DNA of 16,131 bases, from NCBI GenBank assembly GCA_027489295.1, contig JAIYAA010000134.1, forward strand, positions 1-16,131, written 5' to 3'. The notes beneath the pieces were generated by a model. The model saw nothing but the letters and a program-made list of their open reading frames with translations. It made no database searches and had not been told where the DNA came from. The position numbers were made by a program, and so were the translations under genes. Positions 1-8,148 of the stretch are shown here, one piece after another (position 1 is the stretch's first letter; each line of letters begins with the position of its first letter). The stretch is from Sphingomonadales bacterium (GTDB lineage: Bacteria > Pseudomonadota > Alphaproteobacteria > Sphingomonadales > Sphingomonadaceae).

Positions 1-428
1 CCCTCGACGACTTCGCCGTCGGCCGGGATCAGGTCGCCGGTGTCGACCAGCACGAGATCATCGCGCTGGAGCAGGTGCGCCTCGACCTTGCGCCAGGTTT
101 CGCCGACGCCGGTGAGCTTCTTGGCTTCCAGCTCGGACTTGGTGGCGCGCAGCGACGCCGCCTGGGCGCGGCCGCGGCCCTCGGCCAGGGCTTCGGCGAA
201 GGTACCGAACAGCACGGTGAGCCACAGCCAGACGATCAGCTGGACCTGGAACCCCACCGGCAGCGGCTCGCCGCCGATCGCCAGCAGGACGGTGAGCAGC
301 AACGCCGCGACGGCCGTGGTGAACAGGATGGGGTTGCGGATCAGCTCACGCGGGTTGAGCTTGCGGAACGCGTCCCCGATGGCCGGGCCGATCAGCTCGG
401 CCGCGAAGATGGACTTGGGTGCAGACAT
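1..428 (-). CDS. kdpB: Potassium-transporting ATPase ATP-binding subunit KdpB, N-terminal part
   Basis: This is the 5' end of the catalytic P-type ATPase subunit of the KdpFABC high-affinity K+ uptake complex in the inner membrane; 142 codons are visible and the gene continues off the left edge. The start codon lies 11 bases after the kdpA stop, with a weak GGACG ribosome site. The visible protein has a basic N-terminus with an RNP-containing segment, two hydrophobic membrane helices (about residues 35–53 and 62–80), then the start of the actuator domain, with FGTFAEALAEGRGRAQA and a later DLVLVDTGDLIPADGEVVEG stretch typical of KdpB. The phosphorylation Asp (DKTG) lies outside the window. 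It is almost certainly co-transcribed with kdpF and kdpA. The family assignment is firm from sequence and synteny. Confidence 0.97.
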   Translation of the reverse strand, partial: MSAPKSIFAAELIGPAIGDAFRKLNPRELIRNPILFTTAVAALLLTVLLAIGGEPLPVGFQVQLIVWLWLTVLFGTFAEALAEGRGRAQAASLRATKSELEAKKLTGVGETWRKVEAHLLQRDDLVLVDTGDLIPADGEVVE

Positions 429-439
429 GGTTTGCGTCC

Positions 440-2143
440 TCAGAAGAGCTGGCCGCGGAGCAGCGTGACGTGATCGGCGATCGGCCCCAGCGCCAGGCTC
501 GGCAGGAAGGTGAGCCCGCCCAGGATCAGGATGATGCCGACGAGCAGCCCCACCCACAGCGGTCCGGTGGTCGGGAAGGCGCCGACGCCGCCGGCCACCT
601 GCTTCTTGGCGGCAAGGCTGCCGGCGATCGCCAGCACCGGCACGATCACGAAGAAGCGGCCGAGCCACATCGCTAGCCCAAGCATGCCGTTGTAGAAGGG
701 CGTGTTCGCCGACAGGCCGGCAAAGGCCGAGCCGTTGTTGCCGGTCGCGGAGGTGAAGGCGTAGAGGATTTCCGAGAAGCCGTGCGGGCCGTTGTTTGCG
801 ATCCCCGCCAGCCCTGCCGGCATCACCGCCGCAATCGCGGCGCCGCCCAGGATGCAGAGCGGCAGTGTGGCGACGGCGAGCACCGCCAGCTTCACTTCAC
901 GCGCCTCGATCTTCTTGCCGACATATTCGGGCGTGCGCCCCACCATCAGGCCGGCGACGAACACCGCGAGGATGGCGAACAGCAGGAAGCCGTAGATGCC
1001 CGCACCGACGCCGCCGACGACGATCTCGCCGAGCTGGATGTTGAACAGCGGGATCAGGCCGCCGAGCGCGGTGAAGCTGTCGTGCATCGCGTTGACCGCG
1101 CCGCACGAGGCTGCCGTGGTGACGACCGCGAACAGCGAGCTGGCGACGATGCCGAAGCGGGTTTCCTTGCCCTCCATGTTCGCACCGGCGACATGGATCG
1201 CATGCAGCGCCGGGTTGCCGGCGGATTCCGCCGCATAGGTCACCGCGACGCCGCCGAGGAACAGCACCGCCATGGCGGCAAGGATCGCCCAGCCCTGGCG
1301 GGTGTTGCCAACCGCCTTGCCGAAGGTCCAGGTGAGGCCGACGCCGACGAGGAAGATCGACAGCATCTGCACCAGGTTGGTCAGCGCGCTCGGGTTTTCG
1401 AACGGGTGCGCCGAGTTCGCGTTGAAGAAGCCGCCACCATTGGTGCCGAGCATCTTGATTGCTTCCTGGCTGGCGACGGGGCCGAGCACGATCGTCTGGC
1501 GCGCGCCTTCCAGCGTGGTCGCGTCGACGCTGCTGGCCAGCGTCTGCGGCACGCCGCATGCGACGAGGAACAGCGCATAGACGAGGCAGGCGGGGATCAG
1601 CAGGTACAGCGTAACGCGGGTGAAGTCGGCCCAGAAATTGCCAATGCCGCGCGACTCCTTGCGCGCGAAACCGCGGAACAGCGCGAAGGCAATCGCGATG
1701 CCGGTCGCAGCGGACGTGAAGTTGTGGAGCGTCAGCCCCAGCGCCTGCGACAGGTTGGAAAGCGTCGATTCGCCCGCATAGCCTTGCCAGTTGGTGTTGG
1801 TGGCAAAGCTGATCGCGGTGTTGAACGCGCCGTCCGCGCCCATGCCGGCAAGCCCACGCGGGTTCCACGGCAGCACCGCCTGCAGGCGCAGCACCGCATA
1901 GGTGAGCAGCGCGAGCGCGAGGTTGAACAGGATCAGGTGCAACGCATAGGCGCGCCAGCCCTGCTCGGCGGTCGGGTCGATGCCGCCGATCCGGTAGATG
2001 CCGCGCTCGACGGGACCGAGCACGCGGTGGAGCGGGGTGCGGCGGCCTTCGTAGAGCGCGAACAGCCACAGGCCCATCGGCTTGGCGGCGGCCGCCAGGA
2101 TGGCGACGAACAGGGCGATGAAGCCCCAGCCTTGGAGTGTCAT
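440..2143 (-). CDS. kdpA: Potassium-transporting ATPase potassium-binding subunit KdpA
   Basis: KdpA is the K+-selective channel-like subunit of the KdpFABC pump. The 567-residue product is of usual family length and strongly hydrophobic throughout. All four pore-loop motifs can be seen: TNTNWQ at residues 115–120, GTNGGG at 233–238, SCGAVN at 346–351 and TGNNGS at 467–472, which together form the selectivity filter of the superfamily of K+ transporters. The ATG start has a GGAGGG ribosome site a few bases upstream, inside the 10-base gap to kdpF. Order and spacing (kdpF–kdpA–kdpB) are those of a standard kdp operon. No frameshift or missing motif is seen. Confidence 0.98.
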   Translation of the reverse strand: MTLQGWGFIALFVAILAAAAKPMGLWLFALYEGRRTPLHRVLGPVERGIYRIGGIDPTAEQGWRAYALHLILFNLALALLTYAVLRLQAVLPWNPRGLAGMGADGAFNTAISFATNTNWQGYAGESTLSNLSQALGLTLHNFTSAATGIAIAFALFRGFARKESRGIGNFWADFTRVTLYLLIPACLVYALFLVACGVPQTLASSVDATTLEGARQTIVLGPVASQEAIKMLGTNGGGFFNANSAHPFENPSALTNLVQMLSIFLVGVGLTWTFGKAVGNTRQGWAILAAMAVLFLGGVAVTYAAESAGNPALHAIHVAGANMEGKETRFGIVASSLFAVVTTAASCGAVNAMHDSFTALGGLIPLFNIQLGEIVVGGVGAGIYGFLLFAILAVFVAGLMVGRTPEYVGKKIEAREVKLAVLAVATLPLCILGGAAIAAVMPAGLAGIANNGPHGFSEILYAFTSATGNNGSAFAGLSANTPFYNGMLGLAMWLGRFFVIVPVLAIAGSLAAKKQVAGGVGAFPTTGPLWVGLLVGIILILGGLTFLPSLALGPIADHVTLLRGQLF

Positions 2144-2153
2144 GCGGCCCTCC

Positions 2154-2243
2154 TCAGAAACGCTCGGGCCGCAGCAGCACCGCGACCAGATAGACGAGAA
2201 GCGCGAGTGCGGTCGCGCCGGCGAGCATCAGGTGCAGGCCCAT
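2154..2243 (-). CDS. kdpF: KdpF, small stabilising subunit of the Kdp ATPase (29 aa)
   Basis: This 29-residue ORF encodes one hydrophobic helix (about residues 5–24) and ends in LLRPERF, the classic KdpF tail (LLxPExF). KdpF is a single-pass peptide that stabilises the KdpABC complex in the inner membrane. The gene starts 4 bases after the stop of the upstream 27-codon ORF and stops 10 bases before kdpA, so translation is probably coupled. It is easily missed because of its size, but the tail motif and position immediately upstream of kdpA make the call secure. Confidence 0.92.
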   Translation of the reverse strand: MGLHLMLAGATALALLVYLVAVLLRPERF

Positions 2244-2247
2244 GGGA

Positions 2248-2331
2248 TCAGGCCTTCACGCACAGCTGGACGAAGGCCAGCGTAAGCAGGAAAAGCCCGC
2301 CGAGCGCGGCGAGCCAGAGAATGTCGGACAT
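2248..2331 (-). CDS. Small membrane protein upstream of kdpF (27 aa)
   Basis: A 27-codon ORF (ATG 2331, TGA 2248) lies 4 bases upstream of kdpF and would be the first gene of the kdp operon. The peptide starts MSDILWLAALGG, carries one hydrophobic helix (about residues 4–23) and ends with the short polar tail CVKA. The layout (acidic residue near the N-terminus, single helix, Cys and Lys near the end) resembles short unnamed ORFs I recall seeing upstream of kdpF in other bacteria, but I cannot verify this here. A role as an extra small subunit or assembly factor of the Kdp complex is inference from position. It could instead be a translated leader. I see no strong ribosome site; the sequence just upstream is GCCAACCCC on the minus strand. 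Confidence 0.6.
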   Translation of the reverse strand: MSDILWLAALGGLFLLTLAFVQLCVKA

Positions 2332-2411
2332 GGGGTTGGCCCTTGCTTGTCGCCGCCGGGTGGCGGTGTGGCACGCGATCTAGGTCTGGTGGCCGTTAAG
2401 CTTCGACGGCG

Positions 2412-2430
2412 AATGCCGGCGGCCGGCATT
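2412..2430. promoter_or_regulatory. Perfect 19-bp palindrome in the kdp divergent promoter region
   Basis: AATGCCGGC and GCCGGCATT flank a single central G, giving a perfect 9-1-9 inverted repeat midway between the divergent microprotein/kdpFAB and kdpD genes. Its right edge is 9 bases before a TATAGT box reading toward kdpD, so it covers the place where a -35 element would be. This is consistent with an operator for a dimeric regulator. Which regulator (KdpE elsewhere in the genome, the Crp/Fnr protein, or another) cannot be told from the sequence. Confidence 0.5.
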
Positions 2431-2439
2431 AAGATTCCA

Positions 2440-2445
2440 TATAGT
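2440..2445 (+). promoter_or_regulatory. Possible -10 box for kdpD
   Basis: TATAGT matches the sigma-70 -10 consensus at five of six positions and lies 51 bases upstream of the kdpD start. The corresponding -35 position (CGGCGG) does not match the consensus and lies inside the 19-bp palindrome, which would suit an activator-dependent promoter. AT-rich hexamers are rare in this GC-rich gap, which adds some weight, but the call rests on sequence alone. Confidence 0.3.
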
Positions 2446-2496
2446 CGGGCGGTGGGGCGTGGCGCCGGACGGGCGGGCGCACTACCAAGGGCGGTA

Positions 2497-5115
2497 ATGA
2501 ACGACCGCCCCAATCCCGATGCGCTGCTGCGCGAGGCCCGGCGCGAGGCGCGCGGGCGGCTGAAGATCTTTCTCGGCGCGGCCCCGGGCGTCGGCAAGAC
2601 CTTCGAGATGCTGCGCGAGGGCGCCGAGCGGCTGCGCGCGGGCACGGATGTCGTGATTGGCGTGGTCGAGACGCATGGCCGCGCGGAGACGGAGGCACTG
2701 GTCACGCCGTTTGAGGTACTCCCCCGCAAGGCGGTCGAGCATCAGAGCCATCGGCTGGAGGAGATGGATCTAGACGCGATCCTCGCCCGCCGTCCGGCGC
2801 TGGTACTGGTCGACGAGCTCGCCCACACCAACGCCGCCGGCTGCCGCCATCCCAAGCGCTGGCAGGACGTGGAGGAGCTGCGCGATGCGGGAATCCATGT
2901 CTACACGACGCTCGACGTCCAGCATGTCGAAAGCCTCAATGACGTGGTTGCGAGCGTCACCCGGGTGCGCGTGCGCGAAACGGTGCCCGACGCGATCTTC
3001 GACGATGCCGAGATCGAGCTGGTCGACCTGCCGCCCGACGAGCTGATCGACCGGCTGAAGGAGGGCAAGGTCTATGTGCCTGCCGAGGCGAGCCGCGCAC
3101 TGGCGCACTTTTTCTCCAAGGCGAACCTGTCGGCGCTGCGCGAAATGGCGCTGCGCCGCGCGGCGCTCAGCGTCGACCGGGCGATGCTCGACCATCTCGA
3201 TGCGTTGGCGGTGCCCGGGACCTTCGCGGCAGGCGAGCGCGTGCTGGTCGCGGTGAGCGAGCTGCCCGGCGGCGACGGGCTCGTGCGCGCGGGCAAGCGG
3301 CTGGCCGATGCGCTGAAGGCATCGTGGCAGGTGGTGTTCATCGAGACGCCGCGCGCCGAGCGCTTCCACGCCGAGCAGCGCCGCCGCGTCGCCGAGACGC
3401 TGCAGCTGGCGAGCAGCCTGGGTGCCACCGTGGCCACCGTCCCCGCCGTCACCGTGATCGATGGGCTGCGCACGCACCTCACCGGCATGCGCGCGACGCA
3501 GCTGGTGATCGGCCGCTCGCGCCGCAGCTGGTGGTTCGAGTTGCGCCACGGATCGGTGGTCGAATCGATGCTGCGCTCGGCCGAGGGCTTGGCGGTCCAT
3601 GTCCTTCCGGCCACCGAGGATCGCACGCGCGCACGCCAGCGCAGTCCGCTGCCGGCGCTCGGGCGCTGGCAGGAGCATCTCGTCGGCGCATTCGCCGTCG
3701 CGCTGACCGTGGCGCTGGGAAGGGTGACGTTGCCGCTGATCGGCGCCGGCGGCACCGATTTGCTGTTCCTGCTGCCGGTGATCGTGATTGCCTTCCGCCA
3801 TGGCTTCGGCCCCGGCATCGCCACCGCGGCGATGGCGGGCCTTGCCTATAACTTCTTCTTCCTGCCGCCGCTCTACACCTTCACCATCGGCGATCCCCAG
3901 AGCGTACTGACCTTTTGCGTGCTGGAGGCCATTGCGCTGTTCACCGCGAACCTCACGGCGCGCCTGCGGGCGCGGGCGACCTTGGGGACGCGCAGCGCGC
4001 AGGAGAATGCCGCCGTCGCGGCCTTCGGCCAGGCGCTTGCCCGCGCCTCCGATCCCGACGCCACCAGCCGCGTGGTATGCGAGGAAATCGCGCAGCTTCT
4101 GGGTGTATCGGTGGTGCTTCTCGTCCGACGTGAGGGCGCGCTGGAGCGTATTGCGAGCTGCCCGGAAGACGCCCCGCCGCTTGGCGCGGTGGACCATGCC
4201 GCTGCCGAATGGGCGTGGAGCAGCGGCGAGGCCGGCGGCATCGGCACCGGCACCCTGATCGCCGCCGACTGGCAGTTCCACCCCTTGCGCACCAGCATGG
4301 GCGTGCTGGCGGTGATCGGTCTTGCCGCCGTGGATGGCCGTGAGCCGATCACGGCGGATCGCGCGCTGCTGCTTTCCACCCTGCTGGGCCAGGCGGCGCT
4401 GGCGCACGAGCGGCTGCGGCTGGAGCAGGACGTGCGCGAAGTCTCGGTGCTGCGCGAGCGCGACCGGTTGCGCGCGGCACTGCTTTCGTCGATCGGCCAT
4501 GATCTGCGCACCCCGCTTACCTCGGTTGCAGCGGCGGTGGATGCGCTGGCGGCGGCCCATCCGGCGGAGCCCGCAACCGCCATCGCGCGTGCCGAAGTGT
4601 CCCGCCTGCGCCGCTTCCTCGACAATCTGGTCGACATGGTGCGAATCGATTCCGGCGCGGTGGCGCTCAACCTCGAGCCGATCGACCTGACCGATGCTGC
4701 CGCCGCCGCCGTGCACGACCTGCGCGACGTGCTTGCGGGACGCGTACTGGTGCTGCGCGTGCCGCCGGACCTGCCGCTGGTCCGCGCCGACCCGCGTCTG
4801 CTCCACCACATCCTGCTCAACCTGCTGTCCAACGCCGCCGTGCACGGCGGCGAGGGCGCGATCGAGATATGGGGACAGCGCCGTCCGGACGGCGTGCGGC
4901 TGGCAGTGCGCGACCACGGCCCGGGCCTGCCGCCCGGTGAGCAGGCCAGCATCTTCGAGACATTCGCGCGCGGCACGGGCAGCGATCGGGCCGGCGGAAG
5001 CGGTCTTGGCCTGGCCATCGCCAAGGGCTTTGCCGGCGCGATGGGTGCCCCGATCCATGCCGCCGATGCGGAAGGCGGCGGCGCGCTTTTCGCGATCGAT
5101 CTCCAGCCGGTCTGA
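2497..5115 (+). CDS. kdpD: Sensor histidine kinase KdpD
   Basis: KdpD is the membrane sensor kinase that controls kdp expression in response to K+ limitation. With the ATG at 2497 the protein has 872 residues, slightly shorter than the roughly 890 usual for the family. This start is chosen because the conserved KdpD N-terminus follows at once and AAGGG lies 8 bases upstream; the frame is open much further upstream but has no family sequence there. Domains in order: KdpD sensor with Walker A GAAPGVGKT (28–36) and a VLVDELAHTN Walker B-like segment (103–112); USP-like domain (about 247–372); DUF4118 membrane block with four helices (about 393–487); GAF-like region (about 500–635); HisKA with phosphoacceptor His668 (SSIGHDLRTPLTS); HATPase with N-box NLLSNAAVH (775–783), DHGPGLP (806–812) and GSGLGLA (834–840). 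All kinase boxes are intact. It is divergent from kdpFAB and lacks an adjacent kdpE. Confidence 0.96.
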   Translation: MNDRPNPDALLREARREARGRLKIFLGAAPGVGKTFEMLREGAERLRAGTDVVIGVVETHGRAETEALVTPFEVLPRKAVEHQSHRLEEMDLDAILARRPALVLVDELAHTNAAGCRHPKRWQDVEELRDAGIHVYTTLDVQHVESLNDVVASVTRVRVRETVPDAIFDDAEIELVDLPPDELIDRLKEGKVYVPAEASRALAHFFSKANLSALREMALRRAALSVDRAMLDHLDALAVPGTFAAGERVLVAVSELPGGDGLVRAGKRLADALKASWQVVFIETPRAERFHAEQRRRVAETLQLASSLGATVATVPAVTVIDGLRTHLTGMRATQLVIGRSRRSWWFELRHGSVVESMLRSAEGLAVHVLPATEDRTRARQRSPLPALGRWQEHLVGAFAVALTVALGRVTLPLIGAGGTDLLFLLPVIVIAFRHGFGPGIATAAMAGLAYNFFFLPPLYTFTIGDPQSVLTFCVLEAIALFTANLTARLRARATLGTRSAQENAAVAAFGQALARASDPDATSRVVCEEIAQLLGVSVVLLVRREGALERIASCPEDAPPLGAVDHAAAEWAWSSGEAGGIGTGTLIAADWQFHPLRTSMGVLAVIGLAAVDGREPITADRALLLSTLLGQAALAHERLRLEQDVREVSVLRERDRLRAALLSSIGHDLRTPLTSVAAAVDALAAAHPAEPATAIARAEVSRLRRFLDNLVDMVRIDSGAVALNLEPIDLTDAAAAAVHDLRDVLAGRVLVLRVPPDLPLVRADPRLLHHILLNLLSNAAVHGGEGAIEIWGQRRPDGVRLAVRDHGPGLPPGEQASIFETFARGTGSDRAGGSGLGLAIAKGFAGAMGAPIHAADAEGGGALFAIDLQPV

Positions 5116-5237
5116 GGTTTTCGCGTCGCCCGCGCGGAAATCGTCCTTAATCAGCCGTTCGCCACCGGATCGGGCTTGCCACGTTGCGCTGCAACCAACA
5201 TGGTGTCCGGAAAGCGTGGGCAGCGACTATCTGGGCC

Positions 5238-5906
5238 GTGGGGGCACTATCTGACATCGATCTGGCGACGCGGTTCGCCTGCCTCTTCGCATGCAGCGAG
5301 GCGGTTGCGGCGGAGCTGACGGCCGCGGCATCGGTACGGTGGCACGCGCCCGGCCCCGCGCTCGTCCGCCAGGGCGAGCGATGCGGGCGCATCCTCGTGC
5401 TGCTCGAAGGCCATGCCCGCGCGGCGATGGTCACGCTGGACGGGCGGGTGCTGCAGGTCGCCGAGCATCACCCCGGCGACATCTTCGGCGGCGTTGATCC
5501 CAGTCGCGAGCAGGCGGCCGAGGTGACCGTCGCCACGCCCAGCCTGATCGCCAGCTTCGCCACCGCCGACTTCTATGCGCTGGCCGAACGCCATGCCTGT
5601 GTCGGCGTCGTGCTGGCACGCACGATGGTGCGGCAGTTCGGCGCGCTGACCCAGCTGGTCTCGGCACGGCTGACGCTATCCGCCACGGGACGCGTCCATG
5701 CCGAGCTGCTGCGCATGGCGCAGGCCGGTGATGGGCGCTGGATCCGGCCGCTGCCGGTGCTGTCGGACCTCGCGCTGCGCGTGCAGACCGCGCGCGAGAC
5801 CGTATCGCGGGCGGTATCCGCGCTGGAACGGCGCGGGATCGTGTGCCGCCACGACGACGGGCTGGAGATCGTCGCCCCAGCCCGGCTCGAGGCGCTCATC
5901 GTATGA
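5238..5906 (+). CDS. Crp/Fnr-family transcriptional regulator
   Basis: The product (222 residues from a GTG at 5238) has an N-terminal cyclic-nucleotide-binding-fold beta roll (about 12–120, with LVRQGERCGRILVLLEGHAR and the HHPGDIFGG turn), a long dimerisation helix (about 120–145) and a C-terminal winged HTH with recognition helix QTARETVSRAVSALERRGIV (183–202). The cAMP-contacting Arg-Ser pair of CRP and the Fnr Cys cluster are not visible, so the effector is unknown. The start is uncertain: a TTG at 5184 in the same frame would add 18 residues, and neither start has a good ribosome site. It lies 122 bases after kdpD in the same direction, where kdpE is often found, so read-through from kdpD is possible. 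Its 3' end overlaps the convergent operon by 11 bases. A role in kdp control is speculation. Confidence 0.88.
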   Translation: MGALSDIDLATRFACLFACSEAVAAELTAAASVRWHAPGPALVRQGERCGRILVLLEGHARAAMVTLDGRVLQVAEHHPGDIFGGVDPSREQAAEVTVATPSLIASFATADFYALAERHACVGVVLARTMVRQFGALTQLVSARLTLSATGRVHAELLRMAQAGDGRWIRPLPVLSDLALRVQTARETVSRAVSALERRGIVCRHDDGLEIVAPARLEALIV

Positions 5907-7494
5907 GCTGCGGTTTCAATGCGTAGAGCGTGACCGGCGCCTGATCGGCAAGCGCGACCTCGCCCATCAGTTCCGCTCGGCCTGCGTCCGCCTCACACGC
6001 GGCGAGGCTGGCCGCGAACGCCTCGCTGGCGAACATCGCCCCCGGCGGGGTCACCGCCAGCAGCCGCTCGGCAACATCGAACGCGCCGCCCAGCAGCACC
6101 GGGCCGCCCGTCACCGGGTCCTCCACCGGCATGGCGAGGCCGATATGCAGCGCCTGGCGCAGCGGGCCGGTGCTGGCGAGCGCGGCAGCGACGCCGCGCG
6201 CGGTGTTCCACGCCACCCCGGGACGATCGAACGCCAACAGCAATCGCTGCCCGGACCACCGCGCCGCAAGCGGCGGGCATCCGGCGAATGCCGCCGTCAC
6301 CCCGGCCAGCCTGCCCCCGAGATCGTGCGCCAGCGCTGCATAGGCTTCGCCGTCGCTCGACATCAGATCGACGGCGAGAACGGCGAGAACGCGGAGCGGG
6401 CTCGGCTCCGGGGAAGCGGCGCTGGCCGGCACGTGCAGCGGCAACAGATGCTGGCGCCGTCCGGCCTTGTGCCACAGCGTGCCGGCATGCGCGCTCTGGC
6501 CGATCGCATCGAGCGAGCCGGGCCCGAGCAGCAGTTGCACCGCCTCGGACTGAAGCAGCGCGGCCCGCATCGTCGCCTGCCCCATCGCCACGAGATCGGC
6601 GAGCCGCACCGACGGCATGAACGCCGCGCTGCTCGCCTCCCCCATCTCCTGGATACTGGCAGCCTCTGCCAGTGCCGCCTCGAACCGCTGGACCCAGATG
6701 GCCCCGTGCGGGCGCACCGATCGCGCGACGAACGCGGCGACGCTGCCGGGCAGCACGACGTGCAGGTCGGCGCCGCGCGCGATCAGCCGCTCGGCGATCA
6801 GCAGGTCCGCGCCAGCGGCCAGCGCGCCATAGCCGAAGCCGATCCGCTCCTGCGCGAGCAGCGCATCGATCGCCGCTGCCAGCGCCGCCTCTTCCGCCGG
6901 CAGCCGCATGTGCCCGGCGAAATGGAGGCTGCGTGGCGGGCGATAGGCATCCAGCCACGCGGTGGCGCCGCCCTGCTCGGCCAGGATCACGCCGAACTGG
7001 CGCAGGGTGGAGGCATGGTCCTCCCACGCATGCGGTGCGGAAGCGATCGCGCGGGCGAGCGCCGCCTCCGCTCCGCTCATGTCGCCGGCCAGCAGCAGCG
7101 CTTCGGCTTCGGTCGCCGCCAGCCAATAGGGGGTTTCTTCGGGTACTCCGGCGTGCAGCAGTTCCTGGACGTCGGCGGCGAGGCTGCGGCTGCCGGCCAC
7201 GTCGCCGGCAATCAGCGCCAGCGTGGCGGCGTTGATCAGCGGATAGGGCGCGGGGGCGAGTTGCGCCGCCGCGGCATAGGCGGCGGCGGCGGCACGGGCA
7301 TGATCGCGCCGCGCCGCGCCGGTGAACAGCAGCGCCTCATCCTTGAGGAGACGCCCCTTCAGGCTCAGCACCGCCGGGTCGTCCGCAACGCGGTCGAACC
7401 CCGCGTCGCGGAACATCTGCCAGGCCCGATCGAGCGCACCGGCACGCGCCTGGGCAGTTATCGCAAGCACGGTTGACGCCATCCGACCCGACAT
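5896..7494 (-). CDS. TPR–SLOG–degenerate nucleotide-cyclase-like multidomain protein
   Basis: This 532-residue soluble protein has no signal peptide or membrane helix. Residues about 1–185 are Ala-rich helical repeats of TPR type, similar in layout to TRAFs-binding (DUF4071-type) TPR regions. Residues about 188–345 look like a SLOG/Rossmann nucleotide-binding domain: FAGHMRLP after the first strand, GYGALAAGADLLIAERLIAR (221–240), then a strand and turn DLHVVLPG. Residues about 366–525 resemble a class III cyclase domain: LAVLAVDLMSSD holds a likely first metal Asp (376) and GGAFDVAERLLAV fits the family's GxxVNxAARL segment. The second metal Asp of the GDG turn is replaced (SGQRL, Gln416) and the catalytic Asn is Asp473, while Arg477 is kept, so it is probably not an active cyclase. 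It is last in a three-gene operon, 27 bases after the preceding gene. A start at 7482 (four residues shorter) suits the GGGAG ribosome site better. Family calls are from memory of motifs. Confidence 0.72.
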   Translation of the reverse strand: MSGRMASTVLAITAQARAGALDRAWQMFRDAGFDRVADDPAVLSLKGRLLKDEALLFTGAARRDHARAAAAAYAAAAQLAPAPYPLINAATLALIAGDVAGSRSLAADVQELLHAGVPEETPYWLAATEAEALLLAGDMSGAEAALARAIASAPHAWEDHASTLRQFGVILAEQGGATAWLDAYRPPRSLHFAGHMRLPAEEAALAAAIDALLAQERIGFGYGALAAGADLLIAERLIARGADLHVVLPGSVAAFVARSVRPHGAIWVQRFEAALAEAASIQEMGEASSAAFMPSVRLADLVAMGQATMRAALLQSEAVQLLLGPGSLDAIGQSAHAGTLWHKAGRRQHLLPLHVPASAASPEPSPLRVLAVLAVDLMSSDGEAYAALAHDLGGRLAGVTAAFAGCPPLAARWSGQRLLLAFDRPGVAWNTARGVAAALASTGPLRQALHIGLAMPVEDPVTGGPVLLGGAFDVAERLLAVTPPGAMFASEAFAASLAACEADAGRAELMGEVALADQAPVTLYALKPQLIR

Positions 7495-7521
7495 ACTCCC
7501 ATCATGGATACGAGGACAGCC

Positions 7522-8148
7522 TCAGCCTTCGGACTTTGGTTCCTGAGGCTGCGGCTCCTGCGGCTTTGGCGAACCGTGCGTGCCCTGGTTCTCCACCTCG
7601 GGATCGATGATCGTCGGCATGCGCATGTCTCCTTGCAAGAAATCGACGTAGAGATTGAGCCCCTCGCACGTCTTCCGGTGCTGTGGGTTGGTGACATATT
7701 CGACGAAGAAGCCAACCGCGGTGATCCGGCCGGCGTCATCCAGCAGCGGGAAGGCGCGGCGATACTTGCCATCGGGATATTCGTGCTTGGTGCTGACGTA
7801 CAAGCTGTTGGGGGTATATTCCCAGAAGTCCCCGATCAGCTTGAAAATGACGCAACAGGGCTCGCGTACCACGATATCGAGCGGCGTCGGCGGCGGCGTC
7901 GTCGGGCCCGCAAGGCCGGGCTCGATATTTGGCGGCGCCACCACGAAGTCGCGGACGATCTTGGTGAAGTCGTCTTCCGACGTCACTTCCTTACCGTTGC
8001 CGAACTGGTCGACATCCTCATATCCAAGGATATGAAACTTCAGATTCCCCAGCGGATATCCGCCCGTACTGCTAGCAAATATCTGGTATCGCTTGACCAA
8101 ACGAATGTAGGAAGGCGGGAATATCGACAGCGGATATTGACCAATCAT
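7522..8148 (-). CDS. Protein of unknown function between TIR and SLOG genes
   Basis: I do not recognise this 208-residue protein with confidence. It has no signal peptide or membrane helix. It has a compact-looking first part rich in aromatic residues (YPLSIFPPSYIRLVKRYQIF, 5–24), a Pro-rich linker (about 71–90), a beta-rich second part (about 91–172, with CCVIFKLIGDFWEYTP), then IDPEVENQG (181–189) and a Pro/Glu/Lys-rich tail. The DPE-N motif near the end vaguely recalls small DP-EP-type proteins, but this is a weak hint. Its ATG overlaps the TIR gene's stop as ATGA, and a strong GAAGGAAG ribosome site lies inside the end of the TIR gene, so it is translated with it. Its first 170 bases are unusually AT-rich for this window. 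Context suggests a partner, substrate or regulator of the TIR/SLOG pair; that is inference. Confidence 0.85.
   Translation of the reverse strand: MIGQYPLSIFPPSYIRLVKRYQIFASSTGGYPLGNLKFHILGYEDVDQFGNGKEVTSEDDFTKIVRDFVVAPPNIEPGLAGPTTPPPTPLDIVVREPCCVIFKLIGDFWEYTPNSLYVSTKHEYPDGKYRRAFPLLDDAGRITAVGFFVEYVTNPQHRKTCEGLNLYVDFLQGDMRMPTIIDPEVENQGTHGSPKPQEPQPQEPKSEG

Noticed and set aside
782..2383. Long plus-strand open frame (533 codons) opposite kdpA
   Set aside because: Low-complexity Arg/Glu/Gln composition, no family motifs, overlaps intact kdpA and kdpF.
2770..5058. Long open frame (762 codons) on the minus strand opposite kdpD
   Set aside because: It is Arg/Gln/His/Ala-rich with no recognisable domain and fully overlaps an intact, conserved kdpD. 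This is the usual antisense shadow in a GC-rich gene.
5698..7476. Long plus-strand open frame (592 codons) opposite the SLOG gene
   Set aside because: Arg/Gln/Gly-rich shadow with no domain; the minus-strand frame has recognisable TPR, SLOG and cyclase-like patterns and sits in an operon.
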